Assembly: GCA_030654195.1 (NCBI GenBank)
Contig: JAURXV010000083.1
Location: 1 to 40,636 of the forward strand
DNA: 40,636 nt
Source of the DNA: Syntrophales bacterium
GTDB lineage: Bacteria; Desulfobacterota; Syntrophia; Syntrophales; UBA5619
Reading direction: 5' to 3'
In this document: positions 24,156-33,504 of the stretch, piece after piece
How positions within the stretch are numbered: the first letter of the stretch is position 1
Layout of the letters: every line of letters begins with the position of its first letter
The notes under the pieces: generated by a model
Told to the model about the DNA's origin: nothing
The model's database searches: none
What the model saw: the letters and a program-made list of their open reading frames with translations, nothing else
Program-made: the position numbers and the translations under genes

Positions 24156-25370
24156 ATGAAAAAATCAGTATTGCTTTCCATGTCTTTGTTGTTTTTTGTC
24201 GGTTTGTTTACGGTATGTCCGCTCGCGCATGCCCAAAACACAATAAAGGTCGGCATTGTTGACACCTACACAGGGCCTGCAACGACATTTACCATGGATG
24301 TCCTGGACGGTTTCAAGCTTGCCGTCAATGAAATTAATGCAAAGGGCGGCGTCCTCGGTAAAAAGATTGAATACACTACCCGCGACGAGAAGTTCAAGCC
24401 GGATATCGGCCTTGCCATGGCAAAAGAGCTTGTACTGAAGGAAAAGGTTGACATTCTCATGGGGACGATCAACAGCGCAACAGCCCTCGCCGTTTCCGAT
24501 TTCGCAAAAAAAGAGAAACTGCCGTTTTTTGTGACCTTTTCGAAAAGCGAGAAGATCATAGGCGAAAAAGGACACCGGTACATATTCAATATGAACGAAA
24601 ATACCGCTATGGTAGGAAAAGCTGCCGCCGTTGCACTGGCGAAAAAACCATACTTGAAATACTGGATCGCCGGCGACGATTATGAATACGGCCACGCCAT
24701 TGCGGACAGTCTATGGAATAACCTGAAAAAGCTGAAACCGCAGGTACAGCAGGTTGGAGAGTCGTGGTGGAAGGTCGGAGAAGCCGATTTTACCCCATAT
24801 ATTACCCAGATTCTTGCAGCCAAGCCTGATTTCATCATCGTAGCCACCGGCGGCGCCGGCATGGTCAATTTCCAGAAGGCCGCAAAGGCAACCGGTTTAA
24901 GCCAGAAAATACCATTCTATCAGCATACGGCCATCGAGCTTTCCGTTCTGAAACCCCAGGGACAAAATGCGCCCGAAGGTGTCTTCGGAACGGCCAACTA
25001 TTTCTTCTACTATCCCGATACCCCGTCGAACAGGGCATTTGTCGATGAGTTCAAGAAGGCATACAACAGAGAGCCGAGAATCGGCGCCCTTTCCGGTTAT
25101 ATGACGGCCCGTTTCATAGCCGAAGGGTATAAAAAGGCCGGAAAGATTGACACGGAAGGTCTGATCAAGGCCCTCGAAGGCATGTCGCTCGACAGCCCAG
25201 TGGGCCCGCTGGCAATCAGAGGGTGTGACCACCAGCTTGAGCTTCCGATGTATTTCGGGGTGACGACGAAGAATCCCAAGTATGATTTTCTCGTAGCGGG
25301 CGATGTTCAGGCAATCCAGGCAAAAGATTACATGCCTACCTGTGATGAGGTAATCAAGAGCCGCAAGTAA
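24156..25370 (+). CDS. livK: Branched-chain amino acid-type ABC transporter substrate-binding protein
   Basis: 404 residues. The signal peptide is about 1-26 (AHA-Q cleavage). The mature protein is a Peripla_BP_6/LivJ-like receptor: IKVGIVDTYTGPATTFTMDVLDGFKLAVNEINAKGGVLG at the start (in pieces), VDILMGTINSATALAVSDFAKK, and YWIAGDDYEYGHAIADS. It binds a ligand in the periplasm and feeds LivHMGF. The ligand could be a branched-chain amino acid, a short amide or an aromatic/aliphatic acid, since this receptor family is broad. AAAGGGGG precedes the ATG. It is the first gene of a five-gene operon behind an unusually long structured leader. Confidence 0.9.
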   Translation: MKKSVLLSMSLLFFVGLFTVCPLAHAQNTIKVGIVDTYTGPATTFTMDVLDGFKLAVNEINAKGGVLGKKIEYTTRDEKFKPDIGLAMAKELVLKEKVDILMGTINSATALAVSDFAKKEKLPFFVTFSKSEKIIGEKGHRYIFNMNENTAMVGKAAAVALAKKPYLKYWIAGDDYEYGHAIADSLWNNLKKLKPQVQQVGESWWKVGEADFTPYITQILAAKPDFIIVATGGAGMVNFQKAAKATGLSQKIPFYQHTAIELSVLKPQGQNAPEGVFGTANYFFYYPDTPSNRAFVDEFKKAYNREPRIGALSGYMTARFIAEGYKKAGKIDTEGLIKALEGMSLDSPVGPLAIRGCDHQLELPMYFGVTTKNPKYDFLVAGDVQAIQAKDYMPTCDEVIKSRK

Positions 25371-25398
25371 GCACCTTCTCACAGGAGTTCTTCTATAT

Positions 25399-26298
25399 AT
25401 GGACGCCGTCTATTCGATCATACCGGCGGGTGTTCTGTCGCAGGTTTTTGTCGGCCTGAGCCGCACCACCATACTCTTCATTGTGGCCTCAGGCCTGACC
25501 CTCATTCTGGGAGTCCTCCGAATCCCCAATGTGGCCCACGGCTCTCTCTATATGATCGGGGCATTTACCGCTTTCACGGTGACGAAGCTGTTCGGCGGAG
25601 GCTCTGCCGGTTTCTGGATGGCCCTCATCATTGCCCCTCTAATTGTAGCCTTGATAAGCCTTATTGCGGAAAGGGGGATGTTTCAGTTCCTTTACGAGCG
25701 GGAGCACCTCATGCTCCTCCTCCTTACCTTTGCGTTTTCCCTCGTTTTTGGCGACCTTGTGAAACTCGTATGGGGCGGCGAGTACAAATCGGTACCGGTG
25801 CCCCATATTTTTCAGGGTTTTGTGCCCCTCTTCGGAGGCCTTCCGTTTCCCCGCTATAACCTCTTCCTCCTCGTTGCCGGTCCAGTTGTTGCCATACTCC
25901 TCTATCTTCTGACGAACAAGACAAAGATGGGGAAGATAGCGCGGGCGGCGGCCGTGGACAGGGAGATGGTAGGCGCCGTCGGCATCAACGTAAGCCGGGT
26001 CTTTGCAACCGTCTTTGTCATCGGTTGTTACCTGGCCGGGCTTGGGGGCGTCCTTGTGGCGCCTACGGTGAGCGTTACCCTCGGCATGGACCATAACCTC
26101 ATCATAGAGGCATTCCTCATTGTCATCATCGGAGGATTGGGAAACATATGGGGCGCACTGCTCGGCGCCTTGATATTCGGACTTACACAGTCGTTGGGCA
26201 TTCTCATATGGCCGAAATTTGGAATTATTTTCCCCTATCTCGCCGTGGTTGTCGTATTGCTGTTCAGGCCAACCGGGCTCCTCAAGTCCACATGGTAA
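25399..26298 (+). CDS. livH: Liv-type ABC transporter permease LivH
   Basis: 299 residues with about eight hydrophobic helices and the LivH cytoplasmic loop ARAAAVDREMVGAVGINVSRV (EAA-like contact to the ATPases), then YLAGLGGVLVAPT and IIGGLGNIWGALLGALIFG. It forms half of the inner-membrane channel together with LivM. CAGGAG lies shortly before the ATG, 28 bp after livK. Confidence 0.92.
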   Translation: MDAVYSIIPAGVLSQVFVGLSRTTILFIVASGLTLILGVLRIPNVAHGSLYMIGAFTAFTVTKLFGGGSAGFWMALIIAPLIVALISLIAERGMFQFLYEREHLMLLLLTFAFSLVFGDLVKLVWGGEYKSVPVPHIFQGFVPLFGGLPFPRYNLFLLVAGPVVAILLYLLTNKTKMGKIARAAAVDREMVGAVGINVSRVFATVFVIGCYLAGLGGVLVAPTVSVTLGMDHNLIIEAFLIVIIGGLGNIWGALLGALIFGLTQSLGILIWPKFGIIFPYLAVVVVLLFRPTGLLKSTW

Positions 26299-26308
26299 TG
26301 GAGTGCGT

Positions 26309-27253
26309 ATGAGCAGGAAAACCCTTTTGGGGCTGGGTGCAGGCATCATCGTTCTTCTGTTGCTCCCTCTATTTATACCGCGATTTTACGTTTATCTCGT
26401 CTCGATCATTTTGCTCTACGGTCTTCTTGCCACAAGCCTGAACCTCGTCCTCGGATACGGAGGAATTTTCCAGTTCCACCATGCTGTATTCTATGGGGTT
26501 GGCGCCTATGGAACAACGCTTATGCTGACGAAGACAGGACTGCCCGCCATGCTTGCATTCATTGTCGGGCCCCTGGTATCGGCCGCATTCGGCCTTGTTC
26601 TCGGCATCATCTGCATCCGCCTTTCCAAGCTTTACTTCGGCATGCTGCAGATATCTCTCGGCTCCCTCGTCTGGGCCATTGTCTACCGCTGGTATGCCTT
26701 TACCGGAGGCGACGACGGGATACACGGGATACCTATGCCGGAGATGCTTTCATCACCGAAGAGCGCCTACTATTTTACGTTCATCATTACCCTCGTATCT
26801 CTTTTTATCATGTGGAAGATTATCCGCTCTCCGTTCGGAAGCGTCCTCCAGGGTATCAGGGACAATCCGGTGAGAAGCGAGATGATCGGGATAAACGTCC
26901 GAAGGCATCAACTCCTTGCCCTTGTCCTTGCCGGGTTTTTTGCGGGGGTTGCAGGTTCTCTCTTTGTTGTTGTCGATAATACGGTTTTCCCCGACATGCT
27001 TTTCTGGACCCTCTCCCTGGAAATCATCATCATGTGTTTGCTGGGAGGGTGGTTTGCATTCCTGGGACCCATGCTCGGCGCTGCCGTCATTATTGCCCTG
27101 AGAACCTTTGTGAGTACCTATACGGACTATTGGGCGCTTGTTCTCGGCATCATCATGATGCTCGTCATCTTCTTCCTGCCCAACGGCATCCTTGGTTATG
27201 TTGAGGAAAAATTCAAAAGGGGATTTGTAGAACCGGAAATCGAGGAGCGATAA
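26309..27253 (+). CDS. livM: Liv-type ABC transporter permease LivM
   Basis: 314 residues from ATG 26309 (GGAG at 26300-26303); a longer frame begins inside livH but is not needed. Features: LLYGLLATSLNLVLGYGGIFQFHHAVFYGVGAY near the start (in pieces), the loop RDNPVRSEMIGINVRRHQLLAL that contacts the ATPases, and FFAGVAGSLFVVVDN. It is the second channel subunit. It sits 10 bp after livH and its stop abuts livG. Confidence 0.92.
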   Translation: MSRKTLLGLGAGIIVLLLLPLFIPRFYVYLVSIILLYGLLATSLNLVLGYGGIFQFHHAVFYGVGAYGTTLMLTKTGLPAMLAFIVGPLVSAAFGLVLGIICIRLSKLYFGMLQISLGSLVWAIVYRWYAFTGGDDGIHGIPMPEMLSSPKSAYYFTFIITLVSLFIMWKIIRSPFGSVLQGIRDNPVRSEMIGINVRRHQLLALVLAGFFAGVAGSLFVVVDNTVFPDMLFWTLSLEIIIMCLLGGWFAFLGPMLGAAVIIALRTFVSTYTDYWALVLGIIMMLVIFFLPNGILGYVEEKFKRGFVEPEIEER

Positions 27254-28003
27254 GTGTTAGAGGTAACATCCCTATCAAAAGCCTTTGCCGGATTCAAAGC
27301 GGTGAACCATGCAAACCTTGCAGTGGAAAAAGGCGAAATCGTTGCAGTGATCGGGCCAAACGGGGCAGGAAAGACAACCCTCTTCAACCTCATTACAGGG
27401 ATTATCAAACCTGATTCAGGCAGGGTGCTCTTTAAAAATGAAGACATTACAGGGCTTTCTCCCCATGAAGTCTGCAGGAAGCGCATCTCCCGCTCCTTTC
27501 AGATAGTCAATGTGTTTCAAAGGCTTACCGTTTTTGAGAACGTGCAGATATCCGTATTGTCACGCGAGAAAAAGACCTGGAACCTCTTTACCCCTTCGGC
27601 AAGCCTGGCAATTAAGGAAACGGATGAAATCCTTGAAAGTGTCGGCCTCTTGAAGAAAAAAAACCGCACTACAGCACTGCTCTCCCACGGTGACCGCAAA
27701 GTCCTGGAGATCGCGATGGCCTTAGGGGGGAACCCCGAGTTCCTTATCCTCGATGAGCCCACCGCCGGCATGGCCGCCGAAGAGACCTCCCGGTGCATTG
27801 ACCTCATCAAAAAGCTTTCCCAAACCATGGGACTTACCATCCTTTTCTGTGAACATGACATGGAGATTGTCTTCGGGATTGCCAACCGTATTATGGTTAT
27901 GGTGAGAGGCGGTACGGTTATTCAGGGGCCCTGCGAGGAGGTGCGGTGCAACGAGGCGGTACAGGATGCATATTTGGGCGGGAGTGACGCATGCTTGATG
28001 TGA
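27254..28003 (+). CDS. livG: Liv-type ABC transporter ATPase LivG
   Basis: 249 residues starting with GTG directly after the livM stop; GAGGAG just upstream supports it. Walker A is GPNGAGKTT, Walker B FLILDEPTAGM, and the H loop CEHDMEIVFGIANRI. The signature segment reads LLSHGDRKVLEIAMAL, with SHGDR in place of the more usual SGGQ or YGxQR, a form common in LivG proteins of this kind. It hydrolyses ATP to drive uptake. The 3' end overlaps livF by 13 nt. Confidence 0.92.
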   Translation: MLEVTSLSKAFAGFKAVNHANLAVEKGEIVAVIGPNGAGKTTLFNLITGIIKPDSGRVLFKNEDITGLSPHEVCRKRISRSFQIVNVFQRLTVFENVQISVLSREKKTWNLFTPSASLAIKETDEILESVGLLKKKNRTTALLSHGDRKVLEIAMALGGNPEFLILDEPTAGMAAEETSRCIDLIKKLSQTMGLTILFCEHDMEIVFGIANRIMVMVRGGTVIQGPCEEVRCNEAVQDAYLGGSDACLM

Positions 28004-28680
28004 AAGGGATTGAAACATATTACGGCTTGAGTCATATCCTTTTCGGCGTCTCCCTCACTGTCAACAAAGGGGAGGTGGTGGGTCTTCTGGGGAGAAACGG
28101 CGCCGGTAAAAGCACCACCATGCGGAGCATCATGGGCCTTACCCCTCCCAGGAAAGGGCGCATATCCTTTAACGATGAAGACATTACCGGCCACAAACCC
28201 TTTTTGCTCTTCCGAAAAGGGATCGGTTATGTCCCTGATGATCGAAGGGTCTTTGCAGATTTAAGCGTTGACGATAACCTTGAGATAGTGTTCCGCAGGG
28301 GAACCGAATGGAATAAAGAGAGGGTATACGGGCTCTTCCCCGCTCTTGGTGAAATAAAAACACGAAGGGCAGGGAACTTGAGCGGCGGCGAACAGCAGAT
28401 GCTCACCATAGCCAGGGGTCTTATGGGGGGGCCGGAACTGCTCCTGCTTGACGAACCGACGGAAGGACTGGCGCCGCTTATTGTCCGTGACCTGGAAGAG
28501 CAGATTCTTAAGTTGCGGGATGCAGGTATCAGCATCCTCCTGTCGGAACAGAACGTAAGATCGGCACTGAAGATGATCAGCAAGGTATATGTCATCGATA
28601 ACGGGAGAATTCGCTTTGAGGGGACCGTTGCCGAGTTCGAAGCGAACGAAGAGGTGAAAAAGAAGTATTTGATGGTATAG
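27991..28680 (+). CDS. livF: Liv-type ABC transporter ATPase LivF
   Basis: 229 residues, typical of LivF. Walker A is GRNGAGKST, the Q-loop region YVPDDRRVFADLSVDDNL, the signature LSGGEQQMLTIARGL and Walker B LLLDEPTEGLAP. It pairs with LivG as the ATPase dimer. It is the last gene of the liv operon; 64 bp separate it from dctP, with no evident terminator, so transcription may continue. Confidence 0.92.
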   Translation: MLDVKGIETYYGLSHILFGVSLTVNKGEVVGLLGRNGAGKSTTMRSIMGLTPPRKGRISFNDEDITGHKPFLLFRKGIGYVPDDRRVFADLSVDDNLEIVFRRGTEWNKERVYGLFPALGEIKTRRAGNLSGGEQQMLTIARGLMGGPELLLLDEPTEGLAPLIVRDLEEQILKLRDAGISILLSEQNVRSALKMISKVYVIDNGRIRFEGTVAEFEANEEVKKKYLMV

Positions 28681-28744
28681 GCAATCACCTGCCTTACGGT
28701 CGAACGTAAAGTCATTGAAATTTCAAACTAAAAAAGGAGGAGTT

Positions 28745-29749
28745 ATGTTTAAAAAATCGCTTTTTGCAATCTTTGTGTTAATTGCCTTCGCTTTTTCGTC
28801 CTTTGCCGTTGTCGAGGCAAAAACGGTCGTCAAGTACGGTCATGTCGGGCCGCCGATTCACACGCAGCACTTTGGCGCATTAGCATTTGCAAAATATGTT
28901 ACCGAGAAGACAAAAGGTGAAATCGAGGTACAGGTATTCCCCCTTGGTCAACTCGGCGGTGAACGATCCATGACAGAACAGGTCCAGGCCGGAACCCTTC
29001 ATATGACGGCTGTAACATCAGGGGTGCTCTCCAATTTTGTGCCTGAGATCGGTATCATTGAATTGCCTTTTATCTATCCGAATAGAGAAACGGCATATAA
29101 AGTCCTCGATGACAAGGAAATCAAGGAAAGGTTTGCCAGATACTGTGATCCCAAAGGGTTTGTTTTCATTGGATACACCGAGAATGAATTCAGGGACATG
29201 ACAAACTCAAAAAGACCTATAAAGAAACCCGACGATTTAAAAGGATTAAAGATGCGGGTCATCGAAAGCCCCATATTCATTGATACATTTAGAACGCTCG
29301 GCGCCAACCCGACCCCCCTTCCCTTCCCGGAAATCTATAACGCCCTGCAGCAGAAGGTGATAGACGGGCAGGACAACCCCCTTTATACTTCAATCCTGAT
29401 GAAATTCACTGAAGTAAATAAATTCGCCACCATAACGAACCATATCCTCACCGAATGCCCGGTAGTGGTGAACAAGAAATTCTGGGGCACCCTTACCCCT
29501 GAACAGCAGAAGATTTTCAGGGAAGCCGCGGAAGTCCAGATAGAGGTAAACAGGGAAGGCAACACAAAATTAAGAGCCGATACGGTAGAAAAGGCAAGGG
29601 CGCAGAAGGTGGAAGTATACATATTGACTGCCCAGGACAGGGCGGTCTTCAAAAAGGCTTTAAACCCCGTTTACGACAAATACAGAGAAGTCTTCGGCGC
29701 CGAGTGGTACGATTACTTCCTGAAGAAGATTGATTACTACTCAAAATAA
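28745..29749 (+). CDS. dctP: DctP-family TRAP transporter solute-binding protein
   Basis: 334 residues from ATG 28745, with AAAAAGGAGG before it. The signal peptide is about 1-24 (VVEA-K). DctP features: VVKYGHVGPPIHTQHFGALAFAKYV, FPLGQLGGERSMTEQVQAG, and the ligand-binding segment LKGLKMRVIESPIFIDTFRTLGANPTPLPFPEIYNALQQ (in pieces; the Arg of MRV usually pairs with the ligand carboxylate), then VIDGQDNPL. It is a periplasmic receptor for an organic acid. It starts the dctPQM unit directly after liv. Confidence 0.93.
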   Translation: MFKKSLFAIFVLIAFAFSSFAVVEAKTVVKYGHVGPPIHTQHFGALAFAKYVTEKTKGEIEVQVFPLGQLGGERSMTEQVQAGTLHMTAVTSGVLSNFVPEIGIIELPFIYPNRETAYKVLDDKEIKERFARYCDPKGFVFIGYTENEFRDMTNSKRPIKKPDDLKGLKMRVIESPIFIDTFRTLGANPTPLPFPEIYNALQQKVIDGQDNPLYTSILMKFTEVNKFATITNHILTECPVVVNKKFWGTLTPEQQKIFREAAEVQIEVNREGNTKLRADTVEKARAQKVEVYILTAQDRAVFKKALNPVYDKYREVFGAEWYDYFLKKIDYYSK

Positions 29750-29755
29750 GTCGGG

Positions 29756-30262
29756 ATGAACAACCTTATAAAAAGGCTGAATAAATTCGAGGAGGGTGTC
29801 CTTGCCTACACCCTCCTCGCCATCGCCATTTTTACATTCATTGAAACCGCATTACGGTACACCATTTCTTATACATTCACGTGGTTTAATGAACTTGCCA
29901 ACTACACAATCATTTTCTGCACGTACCTCGGGGCATCGATCGGGGTTAAATACGGTACGCACTTCTCTATGGAGGCCCTGACAGAATACTGTCCGGACAA
30001 GGTAAGCCATCTCTTAAAAACCGCGGCCTACTTTCTCTCCGGTGTGATGGCCGTCCTGTTCATTTATTACGGCGCCAAGCATCTCTTTAGTCTAAGATCC
30101 TTCGGCGTGAAGAGTTCTGCCATGCAGATTCCCATGTACATCCCCTACATACCGATACCGTTATTTTCCATCCCCATGGCCTTCCGGTTTTTTGCCTTGT
30201 CGTACCGGCATTTCAACAGCTTCAGGAAGGGCGGGCCCTTTGAGCGGATCAGGAGCAAATAG
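29756..30262 (+). CDS. dctQ: TRAP transporter small permease DctQ
   Basis: 168 residues with four hydrophobic helices and the DctQ-type loop TFTWFNELANYTIIFCTYLGASIGVKYGTHFSME (in pieces). The small membrane subunit supports the receptor-DctM complex. It begins 6 bp after dctP and ends 3 bp before dctM. Confidence 0.9.
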   Translation: MNNLIKRLNKFEEGVLAYTLLAIAIFTFIETALRYTISYTFTWFNELANYTIIFCTYLGASIGVKYGTHFSMEALTEYCPDKVSHLLKTAAYFLSGVMAVLFIYYGAKHLFSLRSFGVKSSAMQIPMYIPYIPIPLFSIPMAFRFFALSYRHFNSFRKGGPFERIRSK

Positions 30263-30265
30263 GCG

Positions 30266-31546
30266 ATGACACTGACCATTGTTCTCCTCTGTTTTTTTAC
30301 CCTGCTCGCGCTCAGCATGCCGATATCCCTGCTCCTGGCCGCTACTACCGCTGTTTACCTGATCTTTATCGCCAATACACCGGTAACATCCCTTATCCAG
30401 CAGCTCTTTAACGGGCTCGACAATTTCGTTCTCCTCGGTGTGCCTTTTTTCATACTTGCCGGCAACATCATGGCCGAGGGCGCCATATCCGACCGGCTGG
30501 TAGGGGTGATGAAGCTTTTTGTGGGCCGGTTCACCGGCGGCCTCGCCATGGCATCGGTCCTGGCCTGCATGTTCTTTGCCGCCATATCGGGATCTTCTCC
30601 GGCCACTGTTATCGCTATCGGGAGCATCATGATGCCGGCGCTTATCAAAGAAGGCTACGGCGACAAGTTTTCCATAGGGCTTCTTACATCCGCCGGTTCT
30701 CTGGGTATCCTCATACCCCCCAGCATTCCCATGATCCTCTATGCCCTTGTGATGAATGTCTCCGTTGCGGAGATCTTCATGGCCGGTTTCCTGCCGGGCA
30801 TCTTTATAGGGTGCTGCCTCATGGGTTACTCCTACTTCATGTCGCGCAAACACGGCTGGCGTTCCGAGGTGCATTACACCGTAAAAGATGGTTTGAAAAT
30901 CATTAAAGACGGGATATGGGCCCTATTCCTTCCTGTCCTTGTCCTGGGCGGGATATACGGCGGCATCTTTACCCCCACGGAGGCGGCGGCAGTATCTGTC
31001 GTCTATGCGCTCCTTGTAGAGCTTTTCATCTACAAAGAACTGAAATTCGGGAAGCTCTTTGCTATCTGCAGGGACTCGGCAATCCTCTCGGGTTGCCTCC
31101 TCTTCATCATGTCGTGCGCCATGAGCTTTATCTGGCTCCTGACGGTGGAGCAGATCCCGGTCAAGCTTGCCGAGACAATCGTTTCCAATATCCAGAGCAA
31201 ATGGCTCTTCCTCCTCGCCATAAACGGGGTGCTCCTGCTGATCGGAGGCCTCATGGATATCGTTACCGCCATCATCGTCATTTCACCCATGCTCGCGGAA
31301 ACGCTCAACAGATACAATATCGATTATATCCATTACGGGATCATCATGATCGTGAACATCGAGTGCGGATTCTTAACGCCCCCTTTCGGTCTGAACCTCT
31401 TCGTCTCCATGGCAATCATGAGAAGGTCTCTCGTGGAGATCGGCAAAGCGGTGTTGCCCTTTATACTGATCTTTATTTTCTGTTTGCTGGTGATAACCTA
31501 TGTGCCGAAGCTCTCTACCATACTGCCCGAGCTTCTCTTAAGGTAG
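30266..31546 (+). CDS. dctM: TRAP transporter large permease DctM
   Basis: 426 residues, the standard DctM length, hydrophobic throughout. Landmarks: GVPFFILAGNIMAEGAISDRLV, AISGSSPATVIAIGSIMMPALIKEGYG, AGSLGILIPPSIPMILYALVM, GGIYGGIFTPTEAAAVSVVYAL and the final GFLTPPFGLNLFV. It carries the ligand with sodium or proton symport. Its end is 24 bp from the convergent lutC stop. Confidence 0.95.
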   Translation: MTLTIVLLCFFTLLALSMPISLLLAATTAVYLIFIANTPVTSLIQQLFNGLDNFVLLGVPFFILAGNIMAEGAISDRLVGVMKLFVGRFTGGLAMASVLACMFFAAISGSSPATVIAIGSIMMPALIKEGYGDKFSIGLLTSAGSLGILIPPSIPMILYALVMNVSVAEIFMAGFLPGIFIGCCLMGYSYFMSRKHGWRSEVHYTVKDGLKIIKDGIWALFLPVLVLGGIYGGIFTPTEAAAVSVVYALLVELFIYKELKFGKLFAICRDSAILSGCLLFIMSCAMSFIWLLTVEQIPVKLAETIVSNIQSKWLFLLAINGVLLLIGGLMDIVTAIIVISPMLAETLNRYNIDYIHYGIIMIVNIECGFLTPPFGLNLFVSMAIMRRSLVEIGKAVLPFILIFIFCLLVITYVPKLSTILPELLLR

Positions 31547-31570
31547 TTAAAAACTGAGACGAATAAAATA

Positions 31571-32128
31571 TCATGCCGAAATAATCCAGTGCAAAACTCT
31601 TCCAGGCCCATGTACGCAGGTGGTCATCGAGGCTTCAATGTCTCCGGTGCGGCTTGGGCCGGTGACGAAGGTCAGGCGCGATGGGATATCGGCGCCGAAT
31701 TCCGCCAGATAGCCGCCAAGGTCGGGCCGGCAATCTTTTGCGTAGCTCAACGCAAGGTGTGTTTCCGGCAAAAGGGAGGCCAGGGTCCCAAGGCCTGGGC
31801 CGGAGGGGAAGGCAAGGCTTCCCGTTTCCGCGATAAAGGCGCCGCAAAAGGTGATGCCGAGGGTGGTAGAACCAAGGGCCGACCGGTTCCAATCGTAGCC
31901 GCCGTCAATTCTTCGCCTTGGCGAGACCGTAGCAGAACCGCACTTCTCAACCTCGGTCTTCACGGTGCGAAGAAGAGGCTCAGGCCAGCCGATCAGTGGA
32001 AGCGCGACGGATTTGGCCTGGAGTTTGTCGACAAGCGCCGCGAGGCGCAGGTTGAGATCGGACAAGCTCAAAAGCTCAACGTTGACGCCCACGCCCCTGG
32101 CCTTTGCAAGGTATTGATTGAGGATCAT
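31571..32128 (-). CDS. lutC: LutC-like LUD-domain protein
   Basis: 185 residues when started at ATG 32128, chosen because it overlaps the lutB stop as ATGA, the same arrangement as lutA-lutB, and AAGGAG lies upstream; a start at 32152 is possible. The LUD (DUF162) domain shows LGITFCGAFIAETGSLAFPS and PSRLTFVTGPSRTGDIEASMTTCVHGPGRVLHWII. With LutA and LutB it forms an iron-sulfur L-lactate oxidation complex. The protein is shorter than the roughly 230-240 residues usual for LutC, missing N-terminal sequence. Confidence 0.88.
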   Translation of the reverse strand: MILNQYLAKARGVGVNVELLSLSDLNLRLAALVDKLQAKSVALPLIGWPEPLLRTVKTEVEKCGSATVSPRRRIDGGYDWNRSALGSTTLGITFCGAFIAETGSLAFPSGPGLGTLASLLPETHLALSYAKDCRPDLGGYLAEFGADIPSRLTFVTGPSRTGDIEASMTTCVHGPGRVLHWIISA

Positions 32129-33504
32129 TTTCCGTGGCTCCTTGTTCTCCACCAGTCGCGGAAACTCTCTCCCTCTTGAGGTTTGGGCGGCTCACGGCAC
32201 ACCATCCATTCTTTCAGCGCCGGCGCCATCAGCCCCTTGCCGCCTTTTTTCAGCATCCGACGCATTACGATCATCCCAAGCCGGTAGAGGGAAGGGGTAT
32301 TCGCGCCAAAGGCAGTTAGTTTCATCGTAAAAGGCGGTTTATTGACGTCGGAGCGCAGATCCCGAAGATAATCGGGCAAAGGCACGCACACCGGACACAC
32401 TTCGGCGCAGCGGCCGCAAAGGGTGCAGGCGTTTGGCAGATCGGCGTAGATTTCAAGCCCTGAGATCAGCGGTGAAATGACCGAACCCATCGGACCGGGA
32501 TAGGTGGCCTGATAGGCATGGCCGCCCACCGCTCGGTATACGGGGCAGTGGGATAGACACGCTCCGCAGTGCAGGCAGTGCAATATCTCGCGGTAAGGGC
32601 CTTTGGCGATTCGGGAGCGGCCATTGTCCAAAAGGATTATGTGTAATTGTTCCGGCCCCTCTTCCTCTCCGGTGCGGCGCGGGCCGGTGACAATCGACAT
32701 ATAGGAGGAAATCGTCTGGCCGCAGGCGGAACGGGCCAGCAGCGCCAAAAACTTAGGCATGTCGGCCATTTCCGGGATGATCTTGTCGATGCCCACCACC
32801 GCCAGATGAATGCGCGGCAGGGTGGTTGTCATGCGGATGTTGCCCTCGTTGCTTACCAGCACTATGGAGCCGGTGTCGGCGATGGCGAAATTGCCTCCGG
32901 TGATCCCCATATCTGCGGCTAAAAACTTTTCGCGCAGGTCTTTTCGCGCGGCGGCTACCAATGCCTCAACACTTAGGTCCGGCGGCGTGCCAAGCTTGTC
33001 GGTGAAAAGTTCCGCCACCTGGGCGCGGCTTCTGTGGATTGCCGGGGCCATTATGTGCGAGGGCTTCTCATTTGCAAGCTGGATGATGAACTCGCCCATA
33101 TCGGTTTCGGTGACGGTGATGCCGGCTGCCTCCAGCGCCTCGTTTAATTCTACTTCCTCGGCGGTCATCGACTTGCCCTTGACGGCGGTTTTGGCGCCGT
33201 TGTCGGCGGCTATCTTTATGGCAAGGCGGGCCGCTTCTGCTGCGTCTTTTGCCCTATGGACAACCGCACCGGCAGCATGGGCATTGGCGGTAAAAGATTG
33301 CTCGTATTTCTCCAGATTGCCGGAGATTTCCAGCTTTCGGGTGCGACCATAGTCGCGAAGCGCTTCAAAATCGGGTGTGTCAGCGACGGCCAGCGCCATC
33401 ATTCCGGAAAGGAGGTTGGCAGTTTTTCGCACTGCGGCGATGACCTGGGAGTTCAGCACTGCATCGCGGGATGCTTTTCGGAAATTGGGGGCAATATGAC
33501 TCAT
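32125..33504 (-). CDS. lutB: LutB-like iron-sulfur L-lactate oxidation protein
   Basis: 459 residues from ATG 33504 (MSHIAP), with GGAGGG upstream; the longer open frame runs through lutA. An N-terminal LUD domain (about 60-290; AVKGKSMTAEEVELNEALE, FAIADTGSIVLVSNEGNIRM, VTGPRRTGEEEGPEQLHIILLDNGR) is followed by two 4Fe-4S clusters: CLHCGACLSHCPVY near residue 308 and CTLCGRCAEVCPVC near 358. It is the electron-transferring core of the lactate oxidation complex in the cytoplasm. It overlaps both neighbours by 4 nt, implying tight co-translation. Confidence 0.95.
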   Translation of the reverse strand: MSHIAPNFRKASRDAVLNSQVIAAVRKTANLLSGMMALAVADTPDFEALRDYGRTRKLEISGNLEKYEQSFTANAHAAGAVVHRAKDAAEAARLAIKIAADNGAKTAVKGKSMTAEEVELNEALEAAGITVTETDMGEFIIQLANEKPSHIMAPAIHRSRAQVAELFTDKLGTPPDLSVEALVAAARKDLREKFLAADMGITGGNFAIADTGSIVLVSNEGNIRMTTTLPRIHLAVVGIDKIIPEMADMPKFLALLARSACGQTISSYMSIVTGPRRTGEEEGPEQLHIILLDNGRSRIAKGPYREILHCLHCGACLSHCPVYRAVGGHAYQATYPGPMGSVISPLISGLEIYADLPNACTLCGRCAEVCPVCVPLPDYLRDLRSDVNKPPFTMKLTAFGANTPSLYRLGMIVMRRMLKKGGKGLMAPALKEWMVCREPPKPQEGESFRDWWRTRSHGK